DNA of 64,000 bases. Source: Vibrio ostreicida (lineage in GTDB: Bacteria > Pseudomonadota > Gammaproteobacteria > Enterobacterales > Vibrionaceae). Shown here piece by piece: positions 8,905 to 17,423 of the stretch. The DNA is taken from positions 1 through 64,000 of the forward strand of contig NZ_JABEYA020000003.1 in the NCBI RefSeq assembly GCF_013074385.2. Direction: 5' to 3'. The translations under genes and the position numbers were made by a program. The notes under the pieces are model-generated. The model had not been told where the DNA came from. It saw nothing but the letters and a program-made list of their open reading frames with translations, and did no database searches. Position 1 is the stretch's first letter. Each line of letters opens with the position of its first letter.

Positions 8905-9327
8905 AGCAAAGTAACGAGATCAGGAAGGGGACTAACCTCGCATGGTATACTAAATCCTATCCGATCAGAAATTTATTAGTTGATATGCAAATGAGTTGAT
9001 TCCGTCTGATTGAGCGGTCAAAAAACATACTTTTATACGCTTCGGAAGAATGATCAAGTGCACATAAATTACGGTGTATGTCACTTCTAGACACTTTTAT
9101 CTTTGCAGATGGTCAATCTTCACTTGCATATTTCCCCAATCAACTCAAAATGATAGGTAGCATACAAGTTTTGCGTGTATAAAAGTCGAATAATCTGATT
9201 ATTGTTAAAAAGAAAGATGCTAGGATAAAAGGAAGCTTGAGAAAGACAGGGGTACATGGACTGTCAAAAGTTTGTCTTTTTTGGTTTTTACGTTGGTAAA
9301 ATGAAACGTTAATTGTTGCAGGGAAAT
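8905..9327. other. Divergent promoter region
   Basis: The 423-bp AT-rich non-coding stretch separates the AraC-type regulator (leftward) from the first PEGA gene (rightward). Promoters for both must lie here. Short open frames on the minus strand in this stretch have no ribosome-binding site or family resemblance. No operator stands out. Confidence 0.5.
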
Positions 9328-10437
9328 ATGATAACACGTCGCATCCCAGCGCTCTTGCTTGCGCTAAGCCCTATATGGGTAACAACTTCGGTTTTTGCGG
9401 AAACGGCATCGGCTGCCGATCCTGTCACAACGATCGATGAAAAATTAGAGAATAAACAGAGCGAGCTTCAAACGCTTGGCGCCGACTTTGATCAAGAGTC
9501 TGAGCGCTTACAACAGTTAAGGGTGGAACTGACTAAGTACCAGCGTGAAGAGCAAGAACTCAATGCAAAGCGTAATCGTGCTAAGTCCGCGTTGGACAAA
9601 CAGTACAACCGCCTTTTGGATGACCCTGATGTTGATCTGATGTCATTCCAGCAAGAGTATCAGCAAGCTTGGTCTTCTGTAAAAAAGAACCAAAGTCAGA
9701 TTTTAGAGCAAGAGCAAAGCATTACTGAACAGGAAATGCGCTTGTCTCAAGTAAAGCAAAAACGCTCTAGAATTAACTCAGAATTATCTTACCTGAAAGA
9801 GCAGAAAGTTGAAGCTCGCGTGAAGCGGCTCGACGCGGAGCTTCGCGAAAGTGATGTGCTCAATACGGCGTTCAAAACCACCTGTTCTGCAACAATGACA
9901 TTGGGCGAATGTACCAATCAGGGTAAGTATCTAACCAAGCAGCGCGCAGTCAACACCTTTAAAACTCAACTTCTTGATGGCCTGACAGAAGCAAACGTCG
10001 CCAAACAAAATCTAAAGGGTGTTCAATTAAACGTCTTTGTCCAAGAAAGCCAGATCATTCGTTCAGGCTTTGAAGGCAACAACAACTACTACACTGAAAT
10101 GCAAGCTCAGCTTCAGGCACGTCCAGAAGCCTCAGCGGCATGTAAGCTCTTGAATGTTTCTTCTCGTTACTGTCTGAATGGCGCAGAAGTAGTGAAGAAA
10201 AATGAGACGCAAACCCAGAAAGTTTGGGCGAATATTACTATCCGCTCCGATCAGTACGAAGATCGCGTAACGATCAATGGTGTAAACTATGGCAGTACAC
10301 CAGTTGAAGTCGTGTTACCGCGAGGCAAGCATCAATTTACTGTGTCTAAAGATGGCTATCAAACTTACAACCGAACCATTGCTGTCAATGGCAACGATAC
10401 CGTTTGGGTGAAGCTACGACCTGACTCAGAGATTTAA
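9328..10437 (+). CDS. Secreted coiled-coil PEGA-domain protein
   Basis: The 369-aa product has a signal peptide (MITRRIPALLLALSP, then cleavage near VFAETA), a long Gln/Glu/Lys-rich coiled coil (about residues 35-190), a middle region with two Cys-containing patches (FKTTCSATMTLGECT and AACKLLNVSSRYC) and a C-terminal PEGA domain (RVTINGVNYGSTPVEVVLPRGKH). PEGA domains are surface-layer or carbohydrate-associated modules; the exact role is unknown. Start placed at the ATG with AGGG upstream rather than a codon five residues earlier. The next gene is a paralogue with the same order of modules, separated by a long hairpin. Confidence 0.75.
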   Translation: MITRRIPALLLALSPIWVTTSVFAETASAADPVTTIDEKLENKQSELQTLGADFDQESERLQQLRVELTKYQREEQELNAKRNRAKSALDKQYNRLLDDPDVDLMSFQQEYQQAWSSVKKNQSQILEQEQSITEQEMRLSQVKQKRSRINSELSYLKEQKVEARVKRLDAELRESDVLNTAFKTTCSATMTLGECTNQGKYLTKQRAVNTFKTQLLDGLTEANVAKQNLKGVQLNVFVQESQIIRSGFEGNNNYYTEMQAQLQARPEASAACKLLNVSSRYCLNGAEVVKKNETQTQKVWANITIRSDQYEDRVTINGVNYGSTPVEVVLPRGKHQFTVSKDGYQTYNRTIAVNGNDTVWVKLRPDSEI

Positions 10438-10486
10438 CACGCTTCTCTTTTTAGAGAGATAAGCGCGGTACAAAATTGACCTTAGA

Positions 10487-10534
10487 CGCCATTATGTCGT
10501 AAGTTATTGCTTTATAACTTAAGACAAAATGGCG
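10487..10534. repeat. Long imperfect inverted repeat between the PEGA genes
   Basis: Arms of 21 bp (beginning CGCCATT and ending AATGGCG) pair with two mismatches around a 6-nt loop. It sits after the first PEGA gene and about 50 bp before the next start. It may attenuate or terminate transcription, though only a weak T-rich tract follows. A smaller hairpin around 10440-10468 (CGCTT-CTCT with AGAG-ATAAGCG) precedes it. Confidence 0.6.
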
Positions 10535-10583
10535 TTCTGGTTTTGAATTCCCTATTAGTCACAAAGAATTGTAGAATTAGATA

Positions 10584-12413
10584 ATGCGAACTGGTTTACC
10601 AACGTTGCTTCTGGCTTTATCACCTTGCTTTATCTCTTTAGGTATCGCGGCTCAGAATACTCGCGACCCGATAGTCGAGATTGATGAGCAACTTTTTGAT
10701 AAATATGAACAGCTAAAAGCGGCGACTCAAAACAGAGACGAAAAACAAGCGCAGTTTGAGACTCGGCAACAGTCCGTCGCCGAACTCAACAAGCTGGCTA
10801 AGTCTTTAGATCAAGCATTGACTCAGGCTAAAAAGCAGCTAGAAAGTGACTATGCAAAGATGCTTGAAGATCCCGAAATCGATCTAGCCGCGTCACAAAA
10901 AGCGTATCAGGATGCTTGGTCAAGCGTTAAACAAAATCAGAAACAACGCTTATCGGAAGAACAACAGTTGCAAGAATCTAAGTATCGATTAGATTTACAA
11001 AACAACGAAGTCGATTCCATAGGCCAAAACATTGAAGATCTTGATTCAAACAAGCTAAGAGCTCGTGCTGAACGACTTCAACACCAGTTAGCTCAACCTC
11101 ACTCACTATCGGTTAGCTTTACCAATCGCTGTCAACCACACATGACCATTGCCCAGTGTGATCGTCAAACTCGTGATCTTAACCTACAAAAAGCGGTTAA
11201 ACAGTTTCAAGCTGAGTTAATATCGACCACAAGTGAACCACAAGTTATCCAGATCCACGCCAGTAAGGTGTCCTTTAACATCCATGTATTACGCTCCAAA
11301 GTCACGGACTCAGGCTTTTATGATGGTAGCCGCTATCGCAGTGTGATGGACGTAGAAATGCAAGCTCGCCCGACGCAAAGCGCTGCTTGTACTCTACTCG
11401 GTCTCAATAAAAAATATTGTTTCGAACCCGAAGATTCAACGGAACAGGCGTCACTCGTTAGTGACAAAGAAGTCGCTTGGGTCACCCTCACTATTCGTTC
11501 AAATATTTATGACGACAGAGTGGCGATAAATGGCGTGTCTTATGGCAGCACACCGCTCGATATTATGTTACCCGTCGGCCAGCATATGATTACCGTTGAA
11601 AAAGAGGGGTATCGCTCATTTCATCGTCAAATCTCGGTCAAAAAAGATCAGAACTTACGTGCAGAGTTGATAGAGAAAGCCAACACTCTAAAAGAGGGCG
11701 ATAAGTTTGCCGATTCGCTTGGGTCAGGCATCCAAGGCCCAGAGCTATCCACAATTCTGGCTGGTCAGTATATCCTTGGTCAGCACGGGTCAAAACAAAT
11801 GCGCCTCAAACATCCACTTGGTATTGGGGTTACCCCTATCACGGTCGGACAGTTCAAATCGTTTGTCGACACGACCAATTATCAGACTGATGCAGAGCTG
11901 ACCAATACCTGTAATGCCATTATAAAAGGCGAAGTGACACCCATCTCGAAAGGCTATTGGAGAAACCCAGGCTTTAAACAATCGGCAAATTCGCCGGTCG
12001 TTTGTGTGAGTCTCAATGATGCCAAGGCGTATACAAATTGGCTAAGCAAAAAATCGGGACATCGTTATCGGTTACCCAATGAAGATGAGTGGGAAATCGC
12101 TGCCCGAGCTGGTTCTGAATCGAATTACTGGTGGGGTGATACGTTTGTTCCCAATCACGCCAATACGGGTTGGGGAGGATCAAATTGGTCAAACCACAGT
12201 ACGTCCCCAGTCAATGCCTTTAAACCAAACCGACTGGGCATTTACGATGCGGTGGGTAATGTCTGGCAATGGACCAGTGATGCGCGTGGCCTCTTAAAAG
12301 GAGGGGCATGGAACTTCTCCCCTGACATGGCGGCAGCTCACCAACAGCTATCGCTTTCCAACGCTTCAGCGGCCAACTATGCCGGCTTTCGTGTCGTCCG
12401 CGATATTAATTAA
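10584..12413 (+). CDS. Secreted coiled-coil / PEGA / sulfatase-modifying-factor protein
   Basis: The 609-aa paralogue of the preceding gene has a signal peptide, coiled coil (about 30-170), Cys patches (FTNRCQPHMTIAQCD), a PEGA domain (DRVAINGVSYGSTPLDIMLPVG, about 310-355) and then an added formylglycine-generating-enzyme-type domain (about 385-605). The latter shows GVTPITVGQFKSFV, the RLPNEDEWEIAARAG box, GNVWQWTSD and the closing LKGGAWN...AGFRVVRD, all standard landmarks. Many bacterial members of this fold bind ligands or act in surface complexes rather than modifying sulfatases. No sulfatase gene is in the window. Downstream lies a bidirectional terminator, then pdxH on the other strand. 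Confidence 0.8.
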   Translation: MRTGLPTLLLALSPCFISLGIAAQNTRDPIVEIDEQLFDKYEQLKAATQNRDEKQAQFETRQQSVAELNKLAKSLDQALTQAKKQLESDYAKMLEDPEIDLAASQKAYQDAWSSVKQNQKQRLSEEQQLQESKYRLDLQNNEVDSIGQNIEDLDSNKLRARAERLQHQLAQPHSLSVSFTNRCQPHMTIAQCDRQTRDLNLQKAVKQFQAELISTTSEPQVIQIHASKVSFNIHVLRSKVTDSGFYDGSRYRSVMDVEMQARPTQSAACTLLGLNKKYCFEPEDSTEQASLVSDKEVAWVTLTIRSNIYDDRVAINGVSYGSTPLDIMLPVGQHMITVEKEGYRSFHRQISVKKDQNLRAELIEKANTLKEGDKFADSLGSGIQGPELSTILAGQYILGQHGSKQMRLKHPLGIGVTPITVGQFKSFVDTTNYQTDAELTNTCNAIIKGEVTPISKGYWRNPGFKQSANSPVVCVSLNDAKAYTNWLSKKSGHRYRLPNEDEWEIAARAGSESNYWWGDTFVPNHANTGWGGSNWSNHSTSPVNAFKPNRLGIYDAVGNVWQWTSDARGLLKGGAWNFSPDMAAAHQQLSLSNASAANYAGFRVVRDIN

Positions 12414-12435
12414 CAGCGCACGACACCGATAAAAA

Positions 12436-12460
12436 AATAGGCCGCTTATCACGGCCTATT
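12436..12460. terminator. Bidirectional terminator between PEGA/FGE gene and pdxH
   Basis: A 9-bp perfect stem (AATAGGCCG with CGGCCTATT) around a 7-nt loop is flanked by a run of A on the left and T-rich sequence on the right, so it can serve both convergent genes. Confidence 0.85.
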
Positions 12461-12482
12461 CTTTATCTATTTGTCTTCCTGC

Positions 12483-13118
12483 TTAGGGCGCCAATCGATC
12501 GATCTGCCAATCACTGTCTGCTTTGGAAAACAAAAATCTATCATGCAGCCGGTTATCCCCGCCCTGCCAAAACTCCATACTCTCAGGTTTGATACAGAAC
12601 CCTCCCCAAAAGCTCGGTACGGGCACTTCGCCTTGAGCAAATTTTTGCTTCAGTTCCAAAAATTTACCTTCCAGTACACCGCGGGCAGAAATACGGCTGC
12701 TTTGCTTACTCGCAATGGCCGCCAGCTGACTTTCTTTGGGTCGTGAAGAAAAATATTTGATGTTTTCTGCTACCGATAGTTTTTCCGCGACCCCTGTAAT
12801 GTGCACCTGACGCTCTAGAGAATGCCACGGAAAGTGCAGGCTAACCTTGGCATTATCTTGAATATGTTGAGCTTTACGACTGCCCAAGTTGGTGAAAAAT
12901 ACAAACCCTTGCTCATCGAGGTGTTTTAATAACACAATTCTCTGAAAAGGCTGCCCATTGGCATCGACAGTCGCTACAGTCATAGCCGTCGGGTCGAGAA
13001 GCTTAGCGTCAATGGCTTGCTGTAGCCACACGTTAAACTGATCAATAGGGCTGGCCCTGAGGTCTTTTCTGCGTAAACCACCTTGGCTGTATTCACGGCG
13101 AATATCTTCAAGTTCCAT
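12483..13118 (-). CDS. pdxH: Pyridoxamine 5'-phosphate oxidase PdxH
   Basis: The 211-aa FMN enzyme oxidises pyridoxine or pyridoxamine 5'-phosphate to pyridoxal 5'-phosphate, the last step of vitamin B6 synthesis and salvage. Family landmarks are [14 protein letters not shown] at the start, [37 protein letters not shown], and the C-terminal [27 protein letters not shown] and RLAP. The length is standard. It is a single gene, divergent from the lap operon, with a 276-bp shared upstream region. TnaA in this window also depends on PLP, but no shared regulation is visible. Confidence 0.95.
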   Translation of the reverse strand: MELEDIRREYSQGGLRRKDLRASPIDQFNVWLQQAIDAKLLDPTAMTVATVDANGQPFQRIVLLKHLDEQGFVFFTNLGSRKAQHIQDNAKVSLHFPWHSLERQVHITGVAEKLSVAENIKYFSSRPKESQLAAIASKQSSRISARGVLEGKFLELKQKFAQGEVPVPSFWGGFCIKPESMEFWQGGDNRLHDRFLFSKADSDWQIDRLAP

Positions 13119-13394
13119 CTTGTCTCCTCAACAATTTTTGATGATTGTGCGCTCATATCGAAAAGAACTCAAGCCCACATTAGATGCACCGATGTCGTCT
13201 AATTCCCTGTTATTTACCATTTTTGAGCCAAATATTTGTATATACTTATGGGTAATTGGCACAAAGTACTCACTTAAACACGGTAATTAATCTGCAAAAC
13301 TGATAAAAAGTAGCATTCTGATAGTAACTGCTTAACATTTCTTTTTTGGGATAATAGAATCAATGCCATTGACTGACGTCACAAGGATTTTTTA
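13119..13394. other. Divergent promoter region of pdxH and lap operon
   Basis: The 276-bp AT-rich region should hold the promoters of pdxH (leftward) and the lapC-first operon (rightward). I see no convincing palindrome or known c-di-GMP effector site by eye. Confidence 0.4.
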
Positions 13395-14786
13395 ATGAGT
13401 CAAAGCAATTATAATAAGCTCTCTGAGCACGAGCTCGATTATGTGGACGATCAAACCGCAGCGCTTTTACTCAACACTCCCAATAGTGCTCGTATCATGC
13501 TTTGGGTCATGGTGATGTTTTTTGTCATCGCTGGTCTTTGGGCATCATGGGCTCAGATCGACAAAATCACAGTGGGGCAAGGAAAAGTTGTGCCTTCCTC
13601 TCAAATTCAAGTCGTGCAGAATTTAGAAGGGGGTCTGGTAAAAGAGATCCTTGTCCGAGAAGGCCAAACCGTCCACAAAGGCCAACAACTCCTTCTCATT
13701 GACGATACCCTTTTTCGTTCAGATTTTCGTGAGCGAGAGCAACAAGTCGCCAACCTCACGGCCAGTGTTGAACAATTGTCCGCCTCCATCAGCAGCGTAA
13801 CCATCAATGAGAACTTCTCAGACAAAGACTGGCAAACGGGTGTTATCCTCGATTTTAGTAAGCTCACTTTCCCTGATTGGCTGCAACAAGGCCAGCCTAA
13901 GCTGGTGAAACGTCAGAGAGCTGAGTATCGTCAGGACCTGAACAATTTACGCAATCAGGTCTCAGTGATTAATCAGCAAGTGAAACAAAAACAACAAGAC
14001 CTCATAGAAATAGAAGCGCGAATCGACAACCTGCGCGAAAGCTATAATTTCGCGCTAAAAGAGCTCGAAATTACCCAACCGCTGGCCGACGAAGGCGTTG
14101 TCCCTAAAATTGAGCTGTTAAAGCTACAGCGTCAGGTCAATGACACTCGGCGTGAAATGACGTCCAGTGAACTTAAAGCCCCGGTACTGCGCTCAGCCAT
14201 CAGAGAAGCGATGCTGAGCCGAATTGACGTCGCCCAAAAATTCCGTTCAGAACAGCAAGAGAAACTCAACGAAGCGCAAGATAGGCTTTCGTCTATGACT
14301 GAATCCACTGTCGGCCTTGAAGATAGAGTCAATCGCACGGTGGTAACATCCCCCGTCGCTGGCACGGTCAAAACTCTCAATATCAATACGGTTGGAGGCG
14401 TCATTCAACCCGGTATGGATATCGTCGAGATTGTCCCCAGCGAAGATACGCTGCTTGTGGAGGCCAAGATTGCACCACAGGATATCGCGTTTCTACGGCC
14501 TGAGTTGCCAGCTATTGTGAAGTTTAGCGCCTACGATTTCACTAAATACGGTGGGCTGGAGGGAAACCTTGAGCTAATTAGCGCAGACACGACAACCGAT
14601 GAAGAAGGCAACAGCTTCTACCTTGTTAGAGTACGTACCAAAGAAACCAGCCTCAACAATGACCAGTCTTTACCCATCATTCCCGGAATGACGGCTTCGG
14701 TAGATATTATTACGGGCAAGCGTACAGTGATGGAATATTTACTCAAACCCATTTTGGGAGCAAAAGATAATGCCCTCAAGGAATAG
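13395..14786 (+). CDS. lapC: Type I secretion membrane-fusion protein (LapC/HlyD family)
   Basis: The 463-aa periplasmic adaptor has one N-terminal transmembrane helix (about residues 33-55, MLWVMVMFFVIAGLWASWA). The biotinyl-lipoyl half follows (GKVVPSSQIQVVQNLEGGLVKEILVREGQTV), then a long helical hairpin (about 95-290) and the C-terminal beta-barrel ending RTVMEYLLKPILGAKDNALKE, a common HlyD family ending. It links the inner-membrane transporter to an outer-membrane pore for export of a large adhesin. First gene of a four-gene operon (lapC-lapG-lapD-lapB); ribosome-binding site AAGGA upstream. The matching TolC-like LapE is not in the window. Confidence 0.9.
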   Translation: MSQSNYNKLSEHELDYVDDQTAALLLNTPNSARIMLWVMVMFFVIAGLWASWAQIDKITVGQGKVVPSSQIQVVQNLEGGLVKEILVREGQTVHKGQQLLLIDDTLFRSDFREREQQVANLTASVEQLSASISSVTINENFSDKDWQTGVILDFSKLTFPDWLQQGQPKLVKRQRAEYRQDLNNLRNQVSVINQQVKQKQQDLIEIEARIDNLRESYNFALKELEITQPLADEGVVPKIELLKLQRQVNDTRREMTSSELKAPVLRSAIREAMLSRIDVAQKFRSEQQEKLNEAQDRLSSMTESTVGLEDRVNRTVVTSPVAGTVKTLNINTVGGVIQPGMDIVEIVPSEDTLLVEAKIAPQDIAFLRPELPAIVKFSAYDFTKYGGLEGNLELISADTTTDEEGNSFYLVRVRTKETSLNNDQSLPIIPGMTASVDIITGKRTVMEYLLKPILGAKDNALKE

Positions 14787-14833
14787 ACATCATGTCACGA
14801 ATTTATTAGCAATGGTTGTAGGTAACTAGTTGT

Positions 14834-15496
14834 ATGAAGTATGGGCTCATGGCTTTACTTCTTATCTTGGCATCAACAGCACCTTTGGCCGTGAGCACGC
14901 AGGAACAAAGGTGGATTGATGCTGTACGCAATACCTATGGTGACCGAGCCGGGAAACGAATTGAGACATGGCGCAAAGAAATACGCCAACTCAAAGGTTT
15001 ACCCGAACGTCAGCAACTGACTGAGGTTAATCGTTTTTTTAACCAATTACACTTCGTTGATGACATTCACCTGTGGGGACGAAAGGACTACTGGGCGACA
15101 CCACTGGAATTTTTGGGAAGTAATGCAGGTGACTGTGAGGACTTTACCATTGCCAAGTACTTTTCGCTGCTTGAATTGGGGGTCTCAGATAAAAAACTGC
15201 GCTTGGTTTATGTTAAATCCATCACCCTTAATCAGTTTCATATGGTGCTTGCCTATTACTCAACACCCAGTGCCGAACCGATACTATTGGATAATATTGA
15301 TTCTGAAATTAAAAAAGCCTCCAAACGCAGGGATTTACTACCGATCTATAGCTTTAATGGTAAAAACCTTTGGCTAATGAAATCAAAACAAGGGCAACTC
15401 GCAGGAAAATCATCCAGACTCAGTCTATGGAATGACCTTCGAGCCAGAGAAAAATCTCTTAAATTGAATAAACCTAAAGTGAATTACGATGAGTAG
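14834..15496 (+). CDS. lapG: Periplasmic transglutaminase-like cysteine protease LapG
   Basis: The 220-aa protein has a short signal peptide and the BTLCP (COG3672) domain. The catalytic triad is visible: Cys in NAGDCEDFTIAKY, His in LNQFHMVLAYY and Asp in LLDNIDSEI. In Pseudomonas and Vibrio, LapG cleaves the N-terminal retention module of a giant surface adhesin and releases it, unless LapD holds it. The stop lies 5 bp before the lapD start, so the pair is transcriptionally and functionally coupled. Calcium-binding Asp residues of the family (DDIHLWGRKDYW region) also appear present. Confidence 0.92.
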   Translation: MKYGLMALLLILASTAPLAVSTQEQRWIDAVRNTYGDRAGKRIETWRKEIRQLKGLPERQQLTEVNRFFNQLHFVDDIHLWGRKDYWATPLEFLGSNAGDCEDFTIAKYFSLLELGVSDKKLRLVYVKSITLNQFHMVLAYYSTPSAEPILLDNIDSEIKKASKRRDLLPIYSFNGKNLWLMKSKQGQLAGKSSRLSLWNDLRAREKSLKLNKPKVNYDE

Positions 15497-15501
15497 GCAA
15501 T

Positions 15502-17412
15502 ATGACTTTATATAAACAGCTTGTCGCGGGAATGATTGCTGTATTTTTGATGTTGATGATTTCGGTCTTCATCATCGAATTCAATACCACGCGCAATAAT
15601 TTAGTGCAACAGCAGCGCTCTGAGGTAAATAATACCATCAACACTGTTGGTCTTGCCTTAGCCCCCTACTTAGAAAAGAAGGACAATGTGGCGGTTGAAT
15701 CTGTCATTAACGCGCTTTTTGATGGCAGCAGTTACTCCATTGTCCGCTTGATTTTCCTAGATAGTGGCGAAGAAATTGTCCGCTCTTATCCAGTCAAATC
15801 ATCAGCGGTGCCAGAGTGGTTCATGACCCTCAATTTATTTACCAAAATTCACGATCGTAGGGTCGTAACAAGTGGTTGGATGCAGTTAGCTGAAATCGAG
15901 ATTATCAGCGACACAGGCGATGCCTACATCCAGTTATGGAAGGCTTTCGAACGTTTACTCATTGCGTTCGGTATCATTTTCTTTATTGGCTTGCTCGCGA
16001 TTGCCTTTATTCTTAAACGCTCACTCCGCCCGTTAGAACTTATCGTTGAAAAGATGGAACAAGTGGCACGCAATCAGTTTGGTGAGCCATTACCTAGGCC
16101 GACAACCAGAGATTTGATCTACGTAGTTGACGGTATCAATAGCATGTCGGCTCAAGTCGAAGAGGCCTTCAAAGATCAGGCCAAAGAAGCGCAGCAACTG
16201 CGGGAACGCGCGTATATTGACCCAGTATCAGGGTTAGGCAATCGAGCCTATTACATGAGCCAATTAAATTCTTGGCTCGGGGAAGGTGGCTTTGGTGGCG
16301 TAGCAATTCTAGAAGCGAATTTCATTCGTGAGCTCTACGAAGAAAAAGGTTACGAAGCTGGTGACGGTATGGTGCGTGAGCTGGCGAATCATCTCAAAGT
16401 GTCCCTAACAACATCTGATACAACCTTGGCACGAATTTCATCCGGTGAATTTGGCTTCATTCTCCCTAACGTCGACGAGAACGATCTCAAAGTGATCGCG
16501 GCAAGCATCGTCACTTACGTACAAGACATCAATGCAGACCCAACAGGGATGGCCACTTCCAACTTTTCGTTAGGTGTGGTCTATAACGAATCGCCCAAAA
16601 GCCCGACGGAAATGTTGACGATGCTCGACAACGCGCTTGCTAACGCAAAATCCGACCCTGAACTTTTCTACGGCTATGCAACTGCAAATAATTCTGACAA
16701 CTTGATGGGCAAACAGCAATGGAGAAATCTGGTTGAAGAAGCCATCAGCAATGATTGGTTCCAGTTCCGTTTTCAAGCAGCCAATACCAGTCAGGGCGAT
16801 ACTTTCCACCGTGAAGTCTTTTCTGCAATTGAAAAGGATGGAGAACGCTTTAGCGCGAACCAATACCTTTTCGCACTCGAGCAACTCAATGCCAGCCACT
16901 TATTTGACGAATACGTCATCAATGCGATGGTCAAACGTTTGGATCACGGTGAATTTACTGAACCGGTTGCGATTAACATTTCACAAAGCAGTATTGCCCA
17001 ACCGAGTTTCATCCGTTGGATCACTCAGTTGCTGAACAAGCACAAATCAGTCGCGGCACAACTGCACTTTGAAATACCCGAAACCTGTTTTATCAATACC
17101 CCGCACCATACAGCGCTTTTCTGCCATGCCGTACGCAATTCAGGGGCTGATTTTGGTGTCGACAACTACGGACGTAATTTTCAGTCTTTGGACTATCTTA
17201 ATGAATTTCGCCCCACTTACGTTAAGCTGGATTATTTATATACACACCATCTGGATGACGAAAAACAAAGATTTACACTCACCTCGATCTCCCGCGCCGC
17301 ACATAATCTTGGAATCAAGACCATTGCATCACGCGTTGAAACACAAACTCAGCTCGATTTTCTTTCTGAGCACTTTATTGATGTGTTTCAGGGTTTTATT
17401 GTCGATAAGTAG
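15502..17412 (+). CDS. lapD: Inner-membrane c-di-GMP receptor LapD (degenerate GGDEF-EAL)
   Basis: The 636-aa protein has a first transmembrane helix (about 8-27), a LapD/MoxY-type periplasmic domain (about 28-150), a second helix (about 152-170) and a HAMP domain. A GGDEF domain with the altered motif SSGEF and an EAL domain with lost catalytic residues follow (DNYGRN where active enzymes have DDFGTG, SRVET for AEGVET). It should bind c-di-GMP and sequester LapG in the periplasm, protecting the adhesin when c-di-GMP is high. Lies directly after lapG in the operon. Enzymatic activity in either direction is unlikely from the missing residues. Confidence 0.92.
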   Translation: MTLYKQLVAGMIAVFLMLMISVFIIEFNTTRNNLVQQQRSEVNNTINTVGLALAPYLEKKDNVAVESVINALFDGSSYSIVRLIFLDSGEEIVRSYPVKSSAVPEWFMTLNLFTKIHDRRVVTSGWMQLAEIEIISDTGDAYIQLWKAFERLLIAFGIIFFIGLLAIAFILKRSLRPLELIVEKMEQVARNQFGEPLPRPTTRDLIYVVDGINSMSAQVEEAFKDQAKEAQQLRERAYIDPVSGLGNRAYYMSQLNSWLGEGGFGGVAILEANFIRELYEEKGYEAGDGMVRELANHLKVSLTTSDTTLARISSGEFGFILPNVDENDLKVIAASIVTYVQDINADPTGMATSNFSLGVVYNESPKSPTEMLTMLDNALANAKSDPELFYGYATANNSDNLMGKQQWRNLVEEAISNDWFQFRFQAANTSQGDTFHREVFSAIEKDGERFSANQYLFALEQLNASHLFDEYVINAMVKRLDHGEFTEPVAINISQSSIAQPSFIRWITQLLNKHKSVAAQLHFEIPETCFINTPHHTALFCHAVRNSGADFGVDNYGRNFQSLDYLNEFRPTYVKLDYLYTHHLDDEKQRFTLTSISRAAHNLGIKTIASRVETQTQLDFLSEHFIDVFQGFIVDK

Positions 17413-17423
17413 AAAGGTTATAG

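Noticed and set aside
9140..9337. 65-codon minus-strand frame in the divergent promoter region
   Set aside because: It runs over the start of the PEGA gene and lacks any supporting feature.
15502..17412. LapD as an active cyclase/phosphodiesterase
   Set aside because: Both domains have lost catalytic residues (SSGEF, DNYGRN, SRVET), fitting the receptor role instead.
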